Made by a program: the position numbers and the translations under genes. Shown here one piece after another: positions 11,736 to 20,736 of a DNA stretch of 64,000 bases; the first letter of the stretch is position 1, and each line of letters begins with the position of its first letter. Under the pieces are notes generated by a model. It did not search any database and was not told the DNA's origin. It saw nothing but the letters and a program-made list of their open reading frames with translations. Source of the stretch: Staphylotrichum longicolle (Eukaryota; Ascomycota; Sordariomycetes; Sordariales; Chaetomiaceae); the NCBI GenBank assembly GCA_019096155.1, contig JAHCVI010000001.1, positions 12,090,001 through 12,154,000 of the forward strand. The letters run 5' to 3'.

Positions 11736-13068
11736 ATGTTGCCCGACTGGATTCTCTTTGTCGTCGCGCTCTCCGATGGGGTTCTCGCTGGAGTCCTGCC
11801 CCCTTCGTCCAGCAGCACCAAGTCTGGCCGCCTGGGTACCTTTTCCTTGAATCAAGTCCGCAACCCGAGTTTTGTGGCCAACGGGCCGATCCAGCTCGCC
11901 AAGATTTACAACAAATACGGCGTGCCCCTCCCAGACGACCTGCAGGCAGCCGTGGACCGGATTCGGAGAGGCAGCACGGCCAAGCGGACGACCGGCAGCG
12001 CCGAGACCAAGCCCGAGGCGAACGACGTCGAATATTTGACACCAGTTTCCATCGGCACCCCCGCCCAGGTGCTCAACCTTGACTTTGACACGGGTTCCAG
12101 CGACCTGTGGGTCTTCAGTTCGGAGACTTCCAAGAGCGACGTGCAAGGTCAAACTGTCTTCGATCCGAACAAAAGCTCCACGGCACAAAAGCTCCAGGGC
12201 TACTCATGGCAGATTTTATACGGCGATGGTAGCTCCTCCAGCGGCGATGTGTATACAGACACGGTCACCGTGGGCGGCTTGACGGTCACGGCCCAGGCGG
12301 TTGAGGTTGCGAAAAAGGTCTCGAGCGAATTCAGTTCCGACTCCAACAACGACGGCTTGCTCGGCCTAGGCTTCAGTTCCATCAACACAGTGGAACCTGT
12401 CGCTCAGAAGACCTTCTTCGACAACGCTAATGCCTCCCTCGACGCTCCGGTGTTCACCGCCGATCTCAAAGCTAATGCTCGTAAGTGACGTGCCTCCAAT
12501 CATAACTCGCAGCAGGTTCTTGACTGACATGATGACGCCCGCAGCTGGCCACTACAACTTTGGCTACATCGACCCCAAGGCCTACACAGGCAACATCACG
12601 TATACGCCCGTGGACAACAGTGGAGGCTTTTGGCAGTGGACATCCTCGGGATATGCGGTTGGAAACGGAACCTTCAAGACCACCGCAGTCCAGGGCATTG
12701 CGGACACGGGTACGTCCCTGTTTCTTCTGCCCACTTCAGTGGTCTCAGCCTACTACGACGAGGTGAGCGGCGCCAAATACGATAGCTCCCAAGGAGGATA
12801 CACAGTCCCGTGCAGTGGGGTTGTTCCTGATTTCTCGTTTGGCGTGGGAGATGGACCCGCCTTGATCACGGTGCCTGGCGAGTACATCAAGTACACCCCG
12901 ACGGGATCGAGTGGAAAGACGTGCTATGGTGGAATTCAGTCGGATTCGAGTATTGGATTTTCCATTTGGGGAGACGTCGCCCTTAAGGCCGCCTTTGTCG
13001 TGTTCGACGGCGGCAACACACGGCTGGGTTGGGCGCCCAAGAGTCTGTCTTCTGGAGGCAGTGGTTGA
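11736..13068 (+). CDS. Secreted pepsin-like aspartic protease (A1 family)
   Basis: Exons are 11736-12480 and 12545-13068 (GTAAGT donor, GCAG acceptor), encoding 422 aa. This is an endothiapepsin/aspergillopepsin-type secreted endopeptidase of family A1. The layout is a short hydrophobic signal (about residues 1-19), a propeptide with basic stretches (DRIRRG, AKR), then the bilobed enzyme. The first catalytic motif DFDTGSSDLW has Asp118; the second, IADTGTSLF, has Asp302. The flap sequence LYGDGSSSSGDVYTDTV carries the usual Tyr-Gly-Asp-Gly, and the C-terminus has FVVFDGGNTRLGWAPK. The length is typical. No GPI-like tail is seen, so it is probably released outside the cell. Confidence 0.95.
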
Positions 13069-13669
13069 CATGATTCTGCTTGGAGGTGAAGAGAATATCA
13101 AAAGGTGATTGCCAGGGTTTTCTTTTTGATGTCACATGCTCTCTGTTTCACCCGATCGCATTCCAACTTCCTGTTCCCGCTAGCTATCCCGTACACACGC
13201 CCTCTCACATTCACTGGACCTGGCGCAGTCTTGCTTTTACATCTATAATGGAGGAGGTTTAGACAGAATACGTGGGAGGGATTTTGGACGGTGTTAAGCA
13301 CCTAGCAGTTTAGTTGGTCACGCAATCTCACGAGTTATCAAGACGTTCTCATTCCCGAGTTGTGGATGACGCATGGACGTGGTGCAAGCTTCCAAGGCCA
13401 CAATGACCCCAGCAGACGGCCGGATCCAAACGTCAACACCACGAATCGACACCTGGTGAAACATGGACCCGATTAAATCAGACCCTGTGACCTGACCATG
13501 CGGCCGAGCAAGCACCGTCCCTACTCACCCGTTTTGTGTGATGCTACTGTGAATCCGATATTCCGAAGGTCACTAGGAGATGATGAGCTCCAACAAATTC
13601 AGCGGTAGGCCAAGCCCACACTCCCCTGGCGGTGGGGTATTGCTTGATGTCCCGATTAGGCAAAAATGA
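13069..13669. other. Intergenic, protease 3' side to tRNA
   Basis: These 600 nt hold the protease 3' UTR and the region downstream of the tRNA gene. I see no other feature. Confidence 0.5.
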
Positions 13670-13755
13670 GGTCGTGCCCGGGTTCGAACCGGGGTCGCTG
13701 GAAGGAGAGAGATCCTCTTCAAAATCCAGAGTGCTAACCGCTACACTACACAACC
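13670..13755 (-). tRNA. tRNA-Gln (anticodon TTG) with a 15-nt intron
   Basis: The minus strand folds into a complete cloverleaf. The acceptor stem GGTTGTG pairs with CACGACC (one G-T wobble), the D arm contains AGCGGTTA, and the T arm is CCCGG-TTCGAAC-CCGGG. The anticodon stem CTGGA/TCCAG encloses loop TTTTGA-T, with TTG (reads CAA, Gln) at plus coordinates 13720-13722. A 15-nt intron at 13704-13718 sits one base 3' of the anticodon, the normal eukaryotic position. Mature length without CCA is 71 nt. Internal A and B boxes are present. Confidence 0.95.
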
Positions 13756-14366
13756 TTTCTTTGTGTAAGAGTTGCCACATCCGGGCCCCAGCGCGCTTTA
13801 AGTACGGACTTCCTCTCAGGGTGCGGCAGGATGTTTCCAAAACGCTAGATGTTGCCAACACCATGCTTTCGAATTTTGACTGGAATGGTCTGCATAAATC
13901 GATACAGCCATCGCGTTGCTCTGCGATACAGTGTTGTTGTGCTGCGTCGCCTCGAGCTCGCATGCATCGCGTCAAAACCAACCATGGTCGATGTCTTGAT
14001 CCCTTGTGCTGACCCTGGAAAGCCGGTCCTCAATGCTTTCTCAACTGCGCCCCTGGCCTCGACTGGATGGGCAGCTTTTGAGCTGTAATGTTGGCTTGCT
14101 CTGGGTGCTGAAAGCTCTTATGCCGGTGCCCGGCGAGATTCAAATCAAGAAACCTCGCTCAGGGCACTAACTGCAGGACAAGAAGCCTTCTCATGAACAA
14201 GGCCAGCGCCGGTGGACTTGGTTCCCAAGTGACCTGACCCTTTTACGCAACGCCTTTCTGGGTATTTCCATCCCCAACGCCGTGTATCCCATGTACCCCT
14301 GGATCCCATGTCTGCCGTACGCCTCATGTTGTGACGAGAGAAAACCAGAGAATATGCCGCCAAGGT
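13756..14366. other. Intergenic, 5' of tRNA
   Basis: These 611 nt lie between the tRNA and the 3' end of the small conserved gene. No recognised element is visible. Confidence 0.5.
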
Positions 14367-14840
14367 CTATATATCCTCCTCCTCCTCATCTAACGGAAGC
14401 TCCACCTGGAACTCGACGTCGTCTTCATCCACATCCGGATCCAACAGCGCGAAAGCGAGGCAGCACATATCTGCCAGTTTTCTCCCGCCCACTGTGTCGC
14501 TTGGCTGCACCTTGAGATTTTTCCATCCCTGAGACAGCTCGCTCGGGTTCTTGGGCACCGCGTAGGCAATTTTGACCTCGCTGTCCTCTGCGGGCAAGGG
14601 CGTCTCCTCGGGCTGGCCGATCGAGGCAGTCAGGCCGTTAGGGTACCGGTCGCGAAGGGTTGCAAGGAGCTCGGCATCGAGACGGGAGAAGGGCCAGTCG
14701 AGCATGGCAAACAGGAAGATTGTATGGATGCCATATTTTAGGCGGATGGTGATCTCGAGGTCGTCTGCAGGGTTGTTGCGTGGCTGGACACGGGTCAGCG
14801 GCGCGGTTGAGAAGTGCCTGGACCAAACCGGTCATACCAT
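14367..14840 (-). CDS. Small conserved acidic protein; start codon alone in exon 1
   Basis: The long exon is 14783-14367. An intron at 14837-14784 has donor GTATGA, a CTGAC branch point and acceptor TCCAG. It is preceded by an ATG at 14840-14838, so exon 1 contributes only the start codon. Spliced, the 139-aa product begins MPRNNPADDLEITIRLKYGI and continues HTIFLFAMLDWPFSRLDAEL, LLATLRDRYPNG and an acidic tail of Asp/Glu. The N-terminal part (short strand, then a helix with LLATLRDRYP) recalls ubiquitin-like folds, but this is only an impression. I do not recognise a named family. The unspliced alternative would start at the internal Met of 14705 and lose the conserved-looking strand EITIRLKYGIHTIFLF. 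It is divergent from the Tim17-like gene, 410 nt away. Confidence 0.7.
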
Positions 14841-15250
14841 CTTGGGCAAAATGTCGTGCTGTCGGAAAATGCTCACTGTGAACAGACGAGGAGGGACGGA
14901 GCAGATTCGTTTGGAGGGATTGCGCCAGATGCGATCCTTCGAGGTCCCTTCACAGTGGATAGCAGGCAGCAGGCAAGCTCGTGGCAAGACAGACCCTGCC
15001 AAGGCTCGACGAGGGGCGGTGACATGCAAGCGGCACTGGTTTAGCGGGGAGTGGGAGCTTGGACCACCGATCGATTTGGAGCATTTTCCGATGAAATCGG
15101 CTTGACGATTGTTTGAACAAGCTCGCTACGATCCATGCTCACGATTGGCCGACCTGTACATGATCATCCTTTTCTGACCACCCTCACGGCTTCCCAGAGT
15201 TTGTGCACCTTCTTCGATACTAGCCGCCGAATAACGCCTCTAGCGACGCA
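14841..15250. other. Divergent promoter region
   Basis: These 410 nt separate the 5' ends of the small acidic protein gene and the Tim17-like gene. The stretch probably serves both; no defined motif is claimed. Confidence 0.5.
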
Positions 15251-15956
15251 ATGGCTACCACGGGCGACAAGCAGGAGACGAGATCGCGGATGCTGCGTGA
15301 AAGGCCGCCTCCTCCGACTCGGGCTGAGGTTGACGCCATCTACCACAACGCACGCCTTTCCCTCCCCGCCCCATTGCGGCTGCCGATGGCGTCAGCATTG
15401 TCATTCTTTGCGGGATTCACGCTGGGAACCGCCCAGGGGGGCAAGATGTCGGGCTTGCAGTTCCGGGCAGAGCATGCGCACAAGCTGCCCACCAGCACGA
15501 CGGGCTGGTTCCTCTATCACAAGAGCAAGAACTATCACATGGCTTACGGGGGAATCCGCGAAGGCTTCCGCATGGGATTCAAGGTGTCGTTTTGGACCAC
15601 CGCTATGTTCGCCATCGAGCAGATGTTCGACTCATATCGTGGGACCGCCGACTTCTTCAACACGGTGACGTCTTGTGTTACCGTAGCCGGGGGTTTCAGT
15701 CTTTGGAGTAGGGCTGCCCTGCACTCTCTCTTTATGTGACATGGCGTTGGATATCTGCTGACGTTCGCGCACCATCGCAGATCGTTACTCGTTGCCAATG
15801 ACCGCTCGCACGACCAAAGCCGCCCTTGCCGCGGGATTTGTATATGGAGGGCTCCAGGACTTGTTGGGTATCGCAAGAGGCCGCCCCATTGGATATGTCG
15901 ACTGGATTAAACAGCGGTTGGGTTCATCACGACAAGCACAACCGAAAAGCCAGTAA
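15251..15956 (+). CDS. Tim17/Tim22-family-like small membrane protein
   Basis: Exons are 15251-15707 and 15781-15956, encoding 210 aa. The donor GTAGGG after TGGA and the CGCAG acceptor restore the expected SLWNRY junction; reading through would give a short false C-terminus. The protein has several short Gly-rich hydrophobic segments (LSFFAGFTLGTAQGGK, GIREGFRMGFKVSFWT, VTSCVTVAGGFSLW, KAALAAGFVYGGLQDLLG) like the Tim17/22/23 inner-membrane translocase superfamily, but lacks the canonical Tim17 N-terminus. It ends in a basic tail. It is probably a mitochondrial inner-membrane protein; its exact role is unknown. The ATG at 15251 follows the divergent promoter and has A at -3. Confidence 0.75.
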
Positions 15957-16904
15957 TGGGAGGACACTTCGATTGAAGGCCGCTTGGCGTGCCCCTACCG
16001 GACCGGACGATGGGCCTTGCTGCGGGCCGGCCCTGCCGAGACACCAGCAGTCTTGCCACATCGCCGGCGCCTGCCGGTGAGCTCGGGTTGGCGCAGCAGC
16101 AATGTGGATCAACGAGGCATACCCCCACGCTTCTCAGCTTCAGTCAGTTGGTCGCCTGACCACTCCGACAAGTCAATTACCAGGCGAGCGCCGACATCAG
16201 CCGCTCCCAATCTCCACCCGTGCCTACGAGACGGGGATTGCGTTGTTTGGAGCATCGCCGCGAATTCATCGGTATCCCTAAGCCGGCGGTTGTTCATCTG
16301 ACGAGCTTCGGCATTGGGGGTTGGCTCTGGACCATTCTGGTGCTGCAGTGCTCCAGCGGGCCATGGCAAATTTACCAAAAGCCGCTGCTTCGCGGCGCTA
16401 GGCCACTTGGCAAGCCCCGCTTTGCTCTGTCGTGGAGCTGCGCTTGCGATGCCGGCAGCGAGCGAGGTCCCCACATGTGCGGCTATCTGCGGTTTTCTGA
16501 TAAGGGGACCAACGATAGCATCATCACCCGCATCGACGCACCAACAAAGGCACTGCTCGACAGCTCAACGCACAATGGCAATCATCGTTATCCCGCCATT
16601 CCATCGGGATTGGTGGGTTCTGGCGTGGTTCAGGGCAAGGCAGGTGCGATACCGGTGAGAAAAGGGCCGGGAAAGCAGGTTTGCGGACGGGATATATCTA
16701 AGGTACTTGCCCAGTTCGTCCCATCGAATTGAGGCGCACCCCCCTTCATGATGCAACACTCGGCTTCCACTCCTCCCACGATCTCTTAGTTTCGCGCTGT
16801 TTCCGATCCACCATTATCCTGGTCTATCACTGCGCGCCACCTCCCACGCCACAAGGTACATACAGCAACCAAGAAGTAAAACAGGACCACAGTGCATCGC
16901 TGCC
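15957..16904. other. Gene-free upstream region of proline dehydrogenase
   Basis: This 948-nt stretch should contain the Tim17-like 3' UTR and the proline dehydrogenase promoter. Open frames here are short and featureless. Confidence 0.5.
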
Positions 16905-18455
16905 ATGGCACCGATACCACAGGCGCTACCTGGCATTCTGCCGCCTTGTAGCATTGGGAGAGTCAGGGCAAGTGTTGCAGCTACACCATCTGCGATACTC
17001 GTTGCTTCGACCACCCGTTCTTCTTTCTCGCATTCGCGCCGATCCACTCGGACAACAACACGATCCGCATCGACCTCAACGCGGTCACTACACTCCTCGT
17101 CCAACCAGTCATCACCCTCCGGGAATCTCACAATCAATGGCGCCGTTGAGTTGCCGGTTTCCACAACCGAGCATCAGCCAGCAAAGATGTCTCGGCCGGC
17201 GCCATTGGCCGTCCTCCCGCTCACCAACGTTCTTCGCTCACTCATGACGGCGACCATTTCATCCTCACCTCTCCTCCTCCCGCCTTCCTTGGCCATCATG
17301 TCCGTCTTGGCCAACACAAGCAACCCCGTGCTCAATCCCGACAGGAATCCCATCCTCCGCTATTTTCTTAAAAAGACGTTCTATGCCCAGTTCTGTGCTG
17401 GCGAGAACGCCCTTGAAGTACAGCGGACCATCGATTCGTTGAAGAAGATTGGTTTTGGCGGCGTCATGCTGTGTTACGCCAAGGAGGTTGTGCTCACCGA
17501 GGCACAAATGAAGGATCTTGCGTCTTGCGAGACCGACGCGGCCGTGGAGGAATGCGTGCGGAACGAGATCACCCCATGGGCCAACGGGACGATGGAGACG
17601 GTGCGGCTCGCTCCGCCCGGCGACTTCGTCGCTCTCAAGTTCACGGGCGCCGGTAGGCAGGCTCTTCACGCCCTCTCCGAGCGTCTCCCGCCCCCTGCGG
17701 CCCTGGAATCTGCGATTGACAGCATTTGCCAGCTGGCCGCGTCGCGTGGCGTGCGTCTGCTCTTTGACGCCGAGCAGCAGGCCCTCCAGCCGGGCATCGA
17801 CGACTGGTCCCTCAAATACATGCGCAAGTACAACACGCCCGACGCCGCCGTTGTCTACGGGACATACCAGGCGTATCTGAAAGGCGCGTCGGCGGTCCTT
17901 AGTCAGCACCTCGCTGCTGCGCGCGAAGGCGGCTTTGCGCTCGGCGTCAAGCTCGTCCGGGGCGCGTATCTCGGCAACGACCCGCGCCATCTCATCCACG
18001 ACAGCAAAGCCGACACGGACCTGACCTACGACGGCATTGCCGAGGCCCTGCTGCGCAAGCAGTGGAACGCGCAGCTCCAGCCGCACACCGAGGCCGAAGG
18101 GTCCGCCGCGTTCCCCAACGTGAGCGTGGTGCTAGCCACGCACAACCGGGATTCGGTGCTCAAGGCCCAGGCGATCCTCTCCGAAGGGAAGATTGACGCA
18201 GACGTGGCGTTTGCTCAGCTGCAGGGCATGGCTGACGAGGTCAGCTGCGAGCTGGTAACGACGAGCAGTGGTGCAGCCGAGAAGGCAAGGGCCTACAAGT
18301 ACCTTGTCTGGGGATCGACGGGCGAGTGCATGAAGTACCTGCTGCGGAGGGCGTACGAGAACAGGGACGCGATGCAGCGGACGCGCGATGGGCGGGATGC
18401 CATGCGCACCGAGTTGCTAAGGAGGGTCAAGAGTCTGTTTGGGCTCGCCAGGTGA
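16905..18455 (+). CDS. put1: Proline dehydrogenase (proline oxidase), mitochondrial
   Basis: A single exon of 516 aa. It catalyses the first step of proline catabolism, FAD-dependent oxidation of L-proline to pyrroline-5-carboxylate, on the mitochondrial inner membrane. The first 75 residues are rich in Ser, Thr, Arg and Ala without acids, as in a mitochondrial presequence. The TIM-barrel PRODH domain covers most of the rest: RYFLKKTFYAQFCAGE, GVRLLFDAEQQ, the motif GVKLVRGAYL, VSVVLATHNRDS, AFAQLQGMAD and the C-terminal RRAYENRDAMQRTRDGRDAM. The last block is a fungal PRODH signature with the substrate-contacting Arg pair of the YxxRRxxE type. The length fits fungal homologues. Internal ATGs at 17186 and 17244 could give forms without the full presequence. 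Confidence 0.96.
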   Translation: MAPIPQALPGILPPCSIGRVRASVAATPSAILVASTTRSSFSHSRRSTRTTTRSASTSTRSLHSSSNQSSPSGNLTINGAVELPVSTTEHQPAKMSRPAPLAVLPLTNVLRSLMTATISSSPLLLPPSLAIMSVLANTSNPVLNPDRNPILRYFLKKTFYAQFCAGENALEVQRTIDSLKKIGFGGVMLCYAKEVVLTEAQMKDLASCETDAAVEECVRNEITPWANGTMETVRLAPPGDFVALKFTGAGRQALHALSERLPPPAALESAIDSICQLAASRGVRLLFDAEQQALQPGIDDWSLKYMRKYNTPDAAVVYGTYQAYLKGASAVLSQHLAAAREGGFALGVKLVRGAYLGNDPRHLIHDSKADTDLTYDGIAEALLRKQWNAQLQPHTEAEGSAAFPNVSVVLATHNRDSVLKAQAILSEGKIDADVAFAQLQGMADEVSCELVTTSSGAAEKARAYKYLVWGSTGECMKYLLRRAYENRDAMQRTRDGRDAMRTELLRRVKSLFGLAR

Positions 18456-19103
18456 GGGGACACGAGGTGTTGTCAGTTGGCACGCGATGGGTTGAGGTTC
18501 GGGGGGCATGCAAAGGTCGGTGGTCGGCGTTTGGCAGCGATGGGATTTTGTTTGACTTTTGGCGTCATCATGAGAGCGAAGCATTCGCGCAGGTCTATCC
18601 TAAAGTTCTAGCGAGCATAGTCAGCCTGATTTAACTGAGAGCAACCATCAAAGTGTAGTGGATCCGTCTTTGTCTTTGTTGTAGAGCAGGATCATAACCT
18701 GTTGTGTTGACTGCTTCATACCCACGTGAGGTTTGAAACACGTTGCCTCCTCGTGAGCTTACCTGCTGTGAACGGCGAACCCTGACGACTGATACCGTCC
18801 CGAACTGCTGCGCAAAGACGGGTCATGCTGTGGTCGAGCCTCGACTTCTCTTCTCCCACAAAACCCCGAGCTTGGAATTGCGCACTTTTGTGAGCAAAAG
18901 AACTCCCAGCTCCGCAAAGCCGCCCTGCCAAGGCATGCCATGAATCAACGAGTCGGTGGAAGCATTCCCATTCCCGTCTTAGCTTCACGGATTGCTCTAT
19001 CTCTCCGAGCCACATGCTGGGTTTGGTCCCAATCCTGCCTTGACCACCCCACCCAGCTGCGGCAAAGGTAACCGTTCCACACCTTGAGTCCCGGGTTCTC
19101 ATC
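18456..19103. other. Convergent 3' region
   Basis: These 648 nt lie between the stop codons of proline dehydrogenase and the convergent Cgi121 gene. Nothing beyond presumed 3' UTRs is seen. Confidence 0.5.
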
Positions 19104-19770
19104 TTATAACCCCCGCAACGCCATGCCCATGATGGCTAAGCTCTCACTCTGTTTCCATCTCTCTTTCTCGTCTGTGAGTCGGTCCAAGGCCGGCACGCCG
19201 TTCAGCCGGTAGTACTTGCGCACCTTGGGCCAATCGGTGACTTGGGAGAGCTCAGCATCCGTTAGAGCTGCCGGTGTCCCTTGAACGTTCTGTCTTAGAT
19301 GGTCCCAGATGGCGTTTTGTGCGTGTATTTGTGTTTGTGTTTCGTCTTGCGGGCCGGATGGCGGCTGCACGACCTTGACGACAACCAAGTCCTTTGTCTT
19401 GCCAGGGGTAATGCCCCATCTTCGGTAGGCGTCGGCAATCTGGAGAATATTAGCGGTGTTGAAGATGGTGCTGAAGACAGGCAAGGGGCGGTACATTGTT
19501 GTTTGTGTTTAGGGACACCACAATCTCGGAATGGACGTTGGGCGTCCGCAATGCACCATCCAACAAGACGTTGACGGCGCTGTAGACGGCCGAAAGCAGG
19601 TGAAGGCGTGAGATGACCGAAGACGCATCGATAAAGGCGTATTCAAACTCGCTGTTCCGGGAGAGTAGTTGCGCGTGCAGGAATTCTGCGTTGCTGACGT
19701 TGCGAAAGAATGCTGCGTAGACTTGGTAGGTTGGCGGAACGTGTTCCAGCTCAACCTTTTCGAGCGCCAT
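19104..19770 (-). CDS. cgi121: EKC/KEOPS complex subunit Cgi121
   Basis: Exons are 19770-19495 and 19439-19104, encoding 203 aa. The intron 19494-19440 has a weak-looking donor (GTACCG) but a good branch point (GCTAAT) and CCAG acceptor, and joins LNTNNN to IADAYRRWGI exactly where the family continues. Cgi121 is the KEOPS subunit that helps the complex make N6-threonylcarbamoyl-adenosine on ANN-decoding tRNAs and is linked to telomere maintenance. Family blocks are VYAAFFRNVSNAEFLHAQLL, FEYAFIDASSVISRLHLL, GALRTPNVHSEIVVSL and DLVVVKV. The C-terminal half is longer than in yeast, as usual for filamentous fungi. A telomere-like motif lies 286 nt upstream (20056-20068). Confidence 0.93.
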
Positions 19771-20736
19771 GGTTGCGACTTGACGACTCTGGACGATTCT
19801 GCGCGAGATTGGGCGCTGCCGTGTCTTGGTTGGTTCTTTATTCTATGCTCGTGGCACGAGTGGAACAGACTCAAAAGATTTTAAGCCGGGCTTGAGGGTG
19901 CAGGGACAAGATTCTCTGTCAGCGTTGCTGCAGCTCAAAGGTCAGGACGCGACACCCAAGAGGCATTGGAGGGGCAGCGCGGGGTTGAGCAAAGACTCAG
20001 CCCTGCAGCTTGTGGAGCTGCAAGGCCAGCGAGGATCGACGGAGGAAACCGTAGCTTAACCCTAACCCAACAACCGCCTCGGCGTCTCCACCCTCTCGGT
20101 TCCTCCTATTGCCCGTCCAAAGCACCGTACATACGAATCAGCACCCTGATGGGATAGTTAACGTCATGGCGAGGACGAGGACAAAACACGGTGGGCAACC
20201 CGACAGACATTTATTGATGGGACGGAATACTGTTACTCTGAGCGCATGGGATTGGGATTCTGTGGAGGTCAACTTGTGGGACCCGCCTGAGCTTCGGTTC
20301 CAGTTTGGTCTGCTTGCTGCACTGTGTTCCGCATGCAGTGCCGCACTTGACCCGTTTCTGGGTGGGCCGCCTGCAAATCCCGGCATTCTGGACGCGACGC
20401 ATTCCCATCAGGAAGCGGGCCCTTGGCAGCATTGGCAGATTGGCAAGGGTCATGTTATCGCCCCTGAGCATCTGGGGCCGCGGCATTCTCCATCTCTCCC
20501 ATTCACCATCCACCAGCCATCGGCAAACCCCGTCCAGCGTCCGAACCTCGACCCGCCCAAGGTCAAGGCACGGCGGGCTATCGCACGCGCTCCGCATTGT
20601 GCGTCGGACCATCGTAGCGAGCTGCAATTGAAGGGCTCCCCCCACCGCCTCGCCGCCCCCGTTGGCGCGGCACAACATTCCGGGCTTGTCCCCAAGTGCA
20701 CTGGGACCTGCCGGTCGCCGAAACACCTTCCACACG
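19771..20736. other. Divergent promoter region of Cgi121 and the Zn2Cys6 regulator
   Basis: This 966-nt stretch holds both promoters and the telobox-like motif at 20056-20068. A frame continuous with the regulator extends back to an ATG at 20662, so the 5' end of that gene is not certain. Confidence 0.5.
20056..20068 (+). promoter_or_regulatory. Telobox-like motif (TTAACCCTAACCC)
   Basis: Two tandem TAACCC units match the complement of the fungal telomere repeat. The motif lies in the divergent promoter between Cgi121 and the Zn2Cys6 gene. Teloboxes are known promoter elements in fungi; function here is inferred only from position. Confidence 0.4.

Noticed and set aside
17265..18086. 273-codon minus-strand frame inside proline dehydrogenase
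   Set aside because: It is a composition-driven shadow of a conserved enzyme.
20056..20068. Proximity to a telomere
   Set aside because: Only two repeat units are present and intact housekeeping genes lie on both sides.
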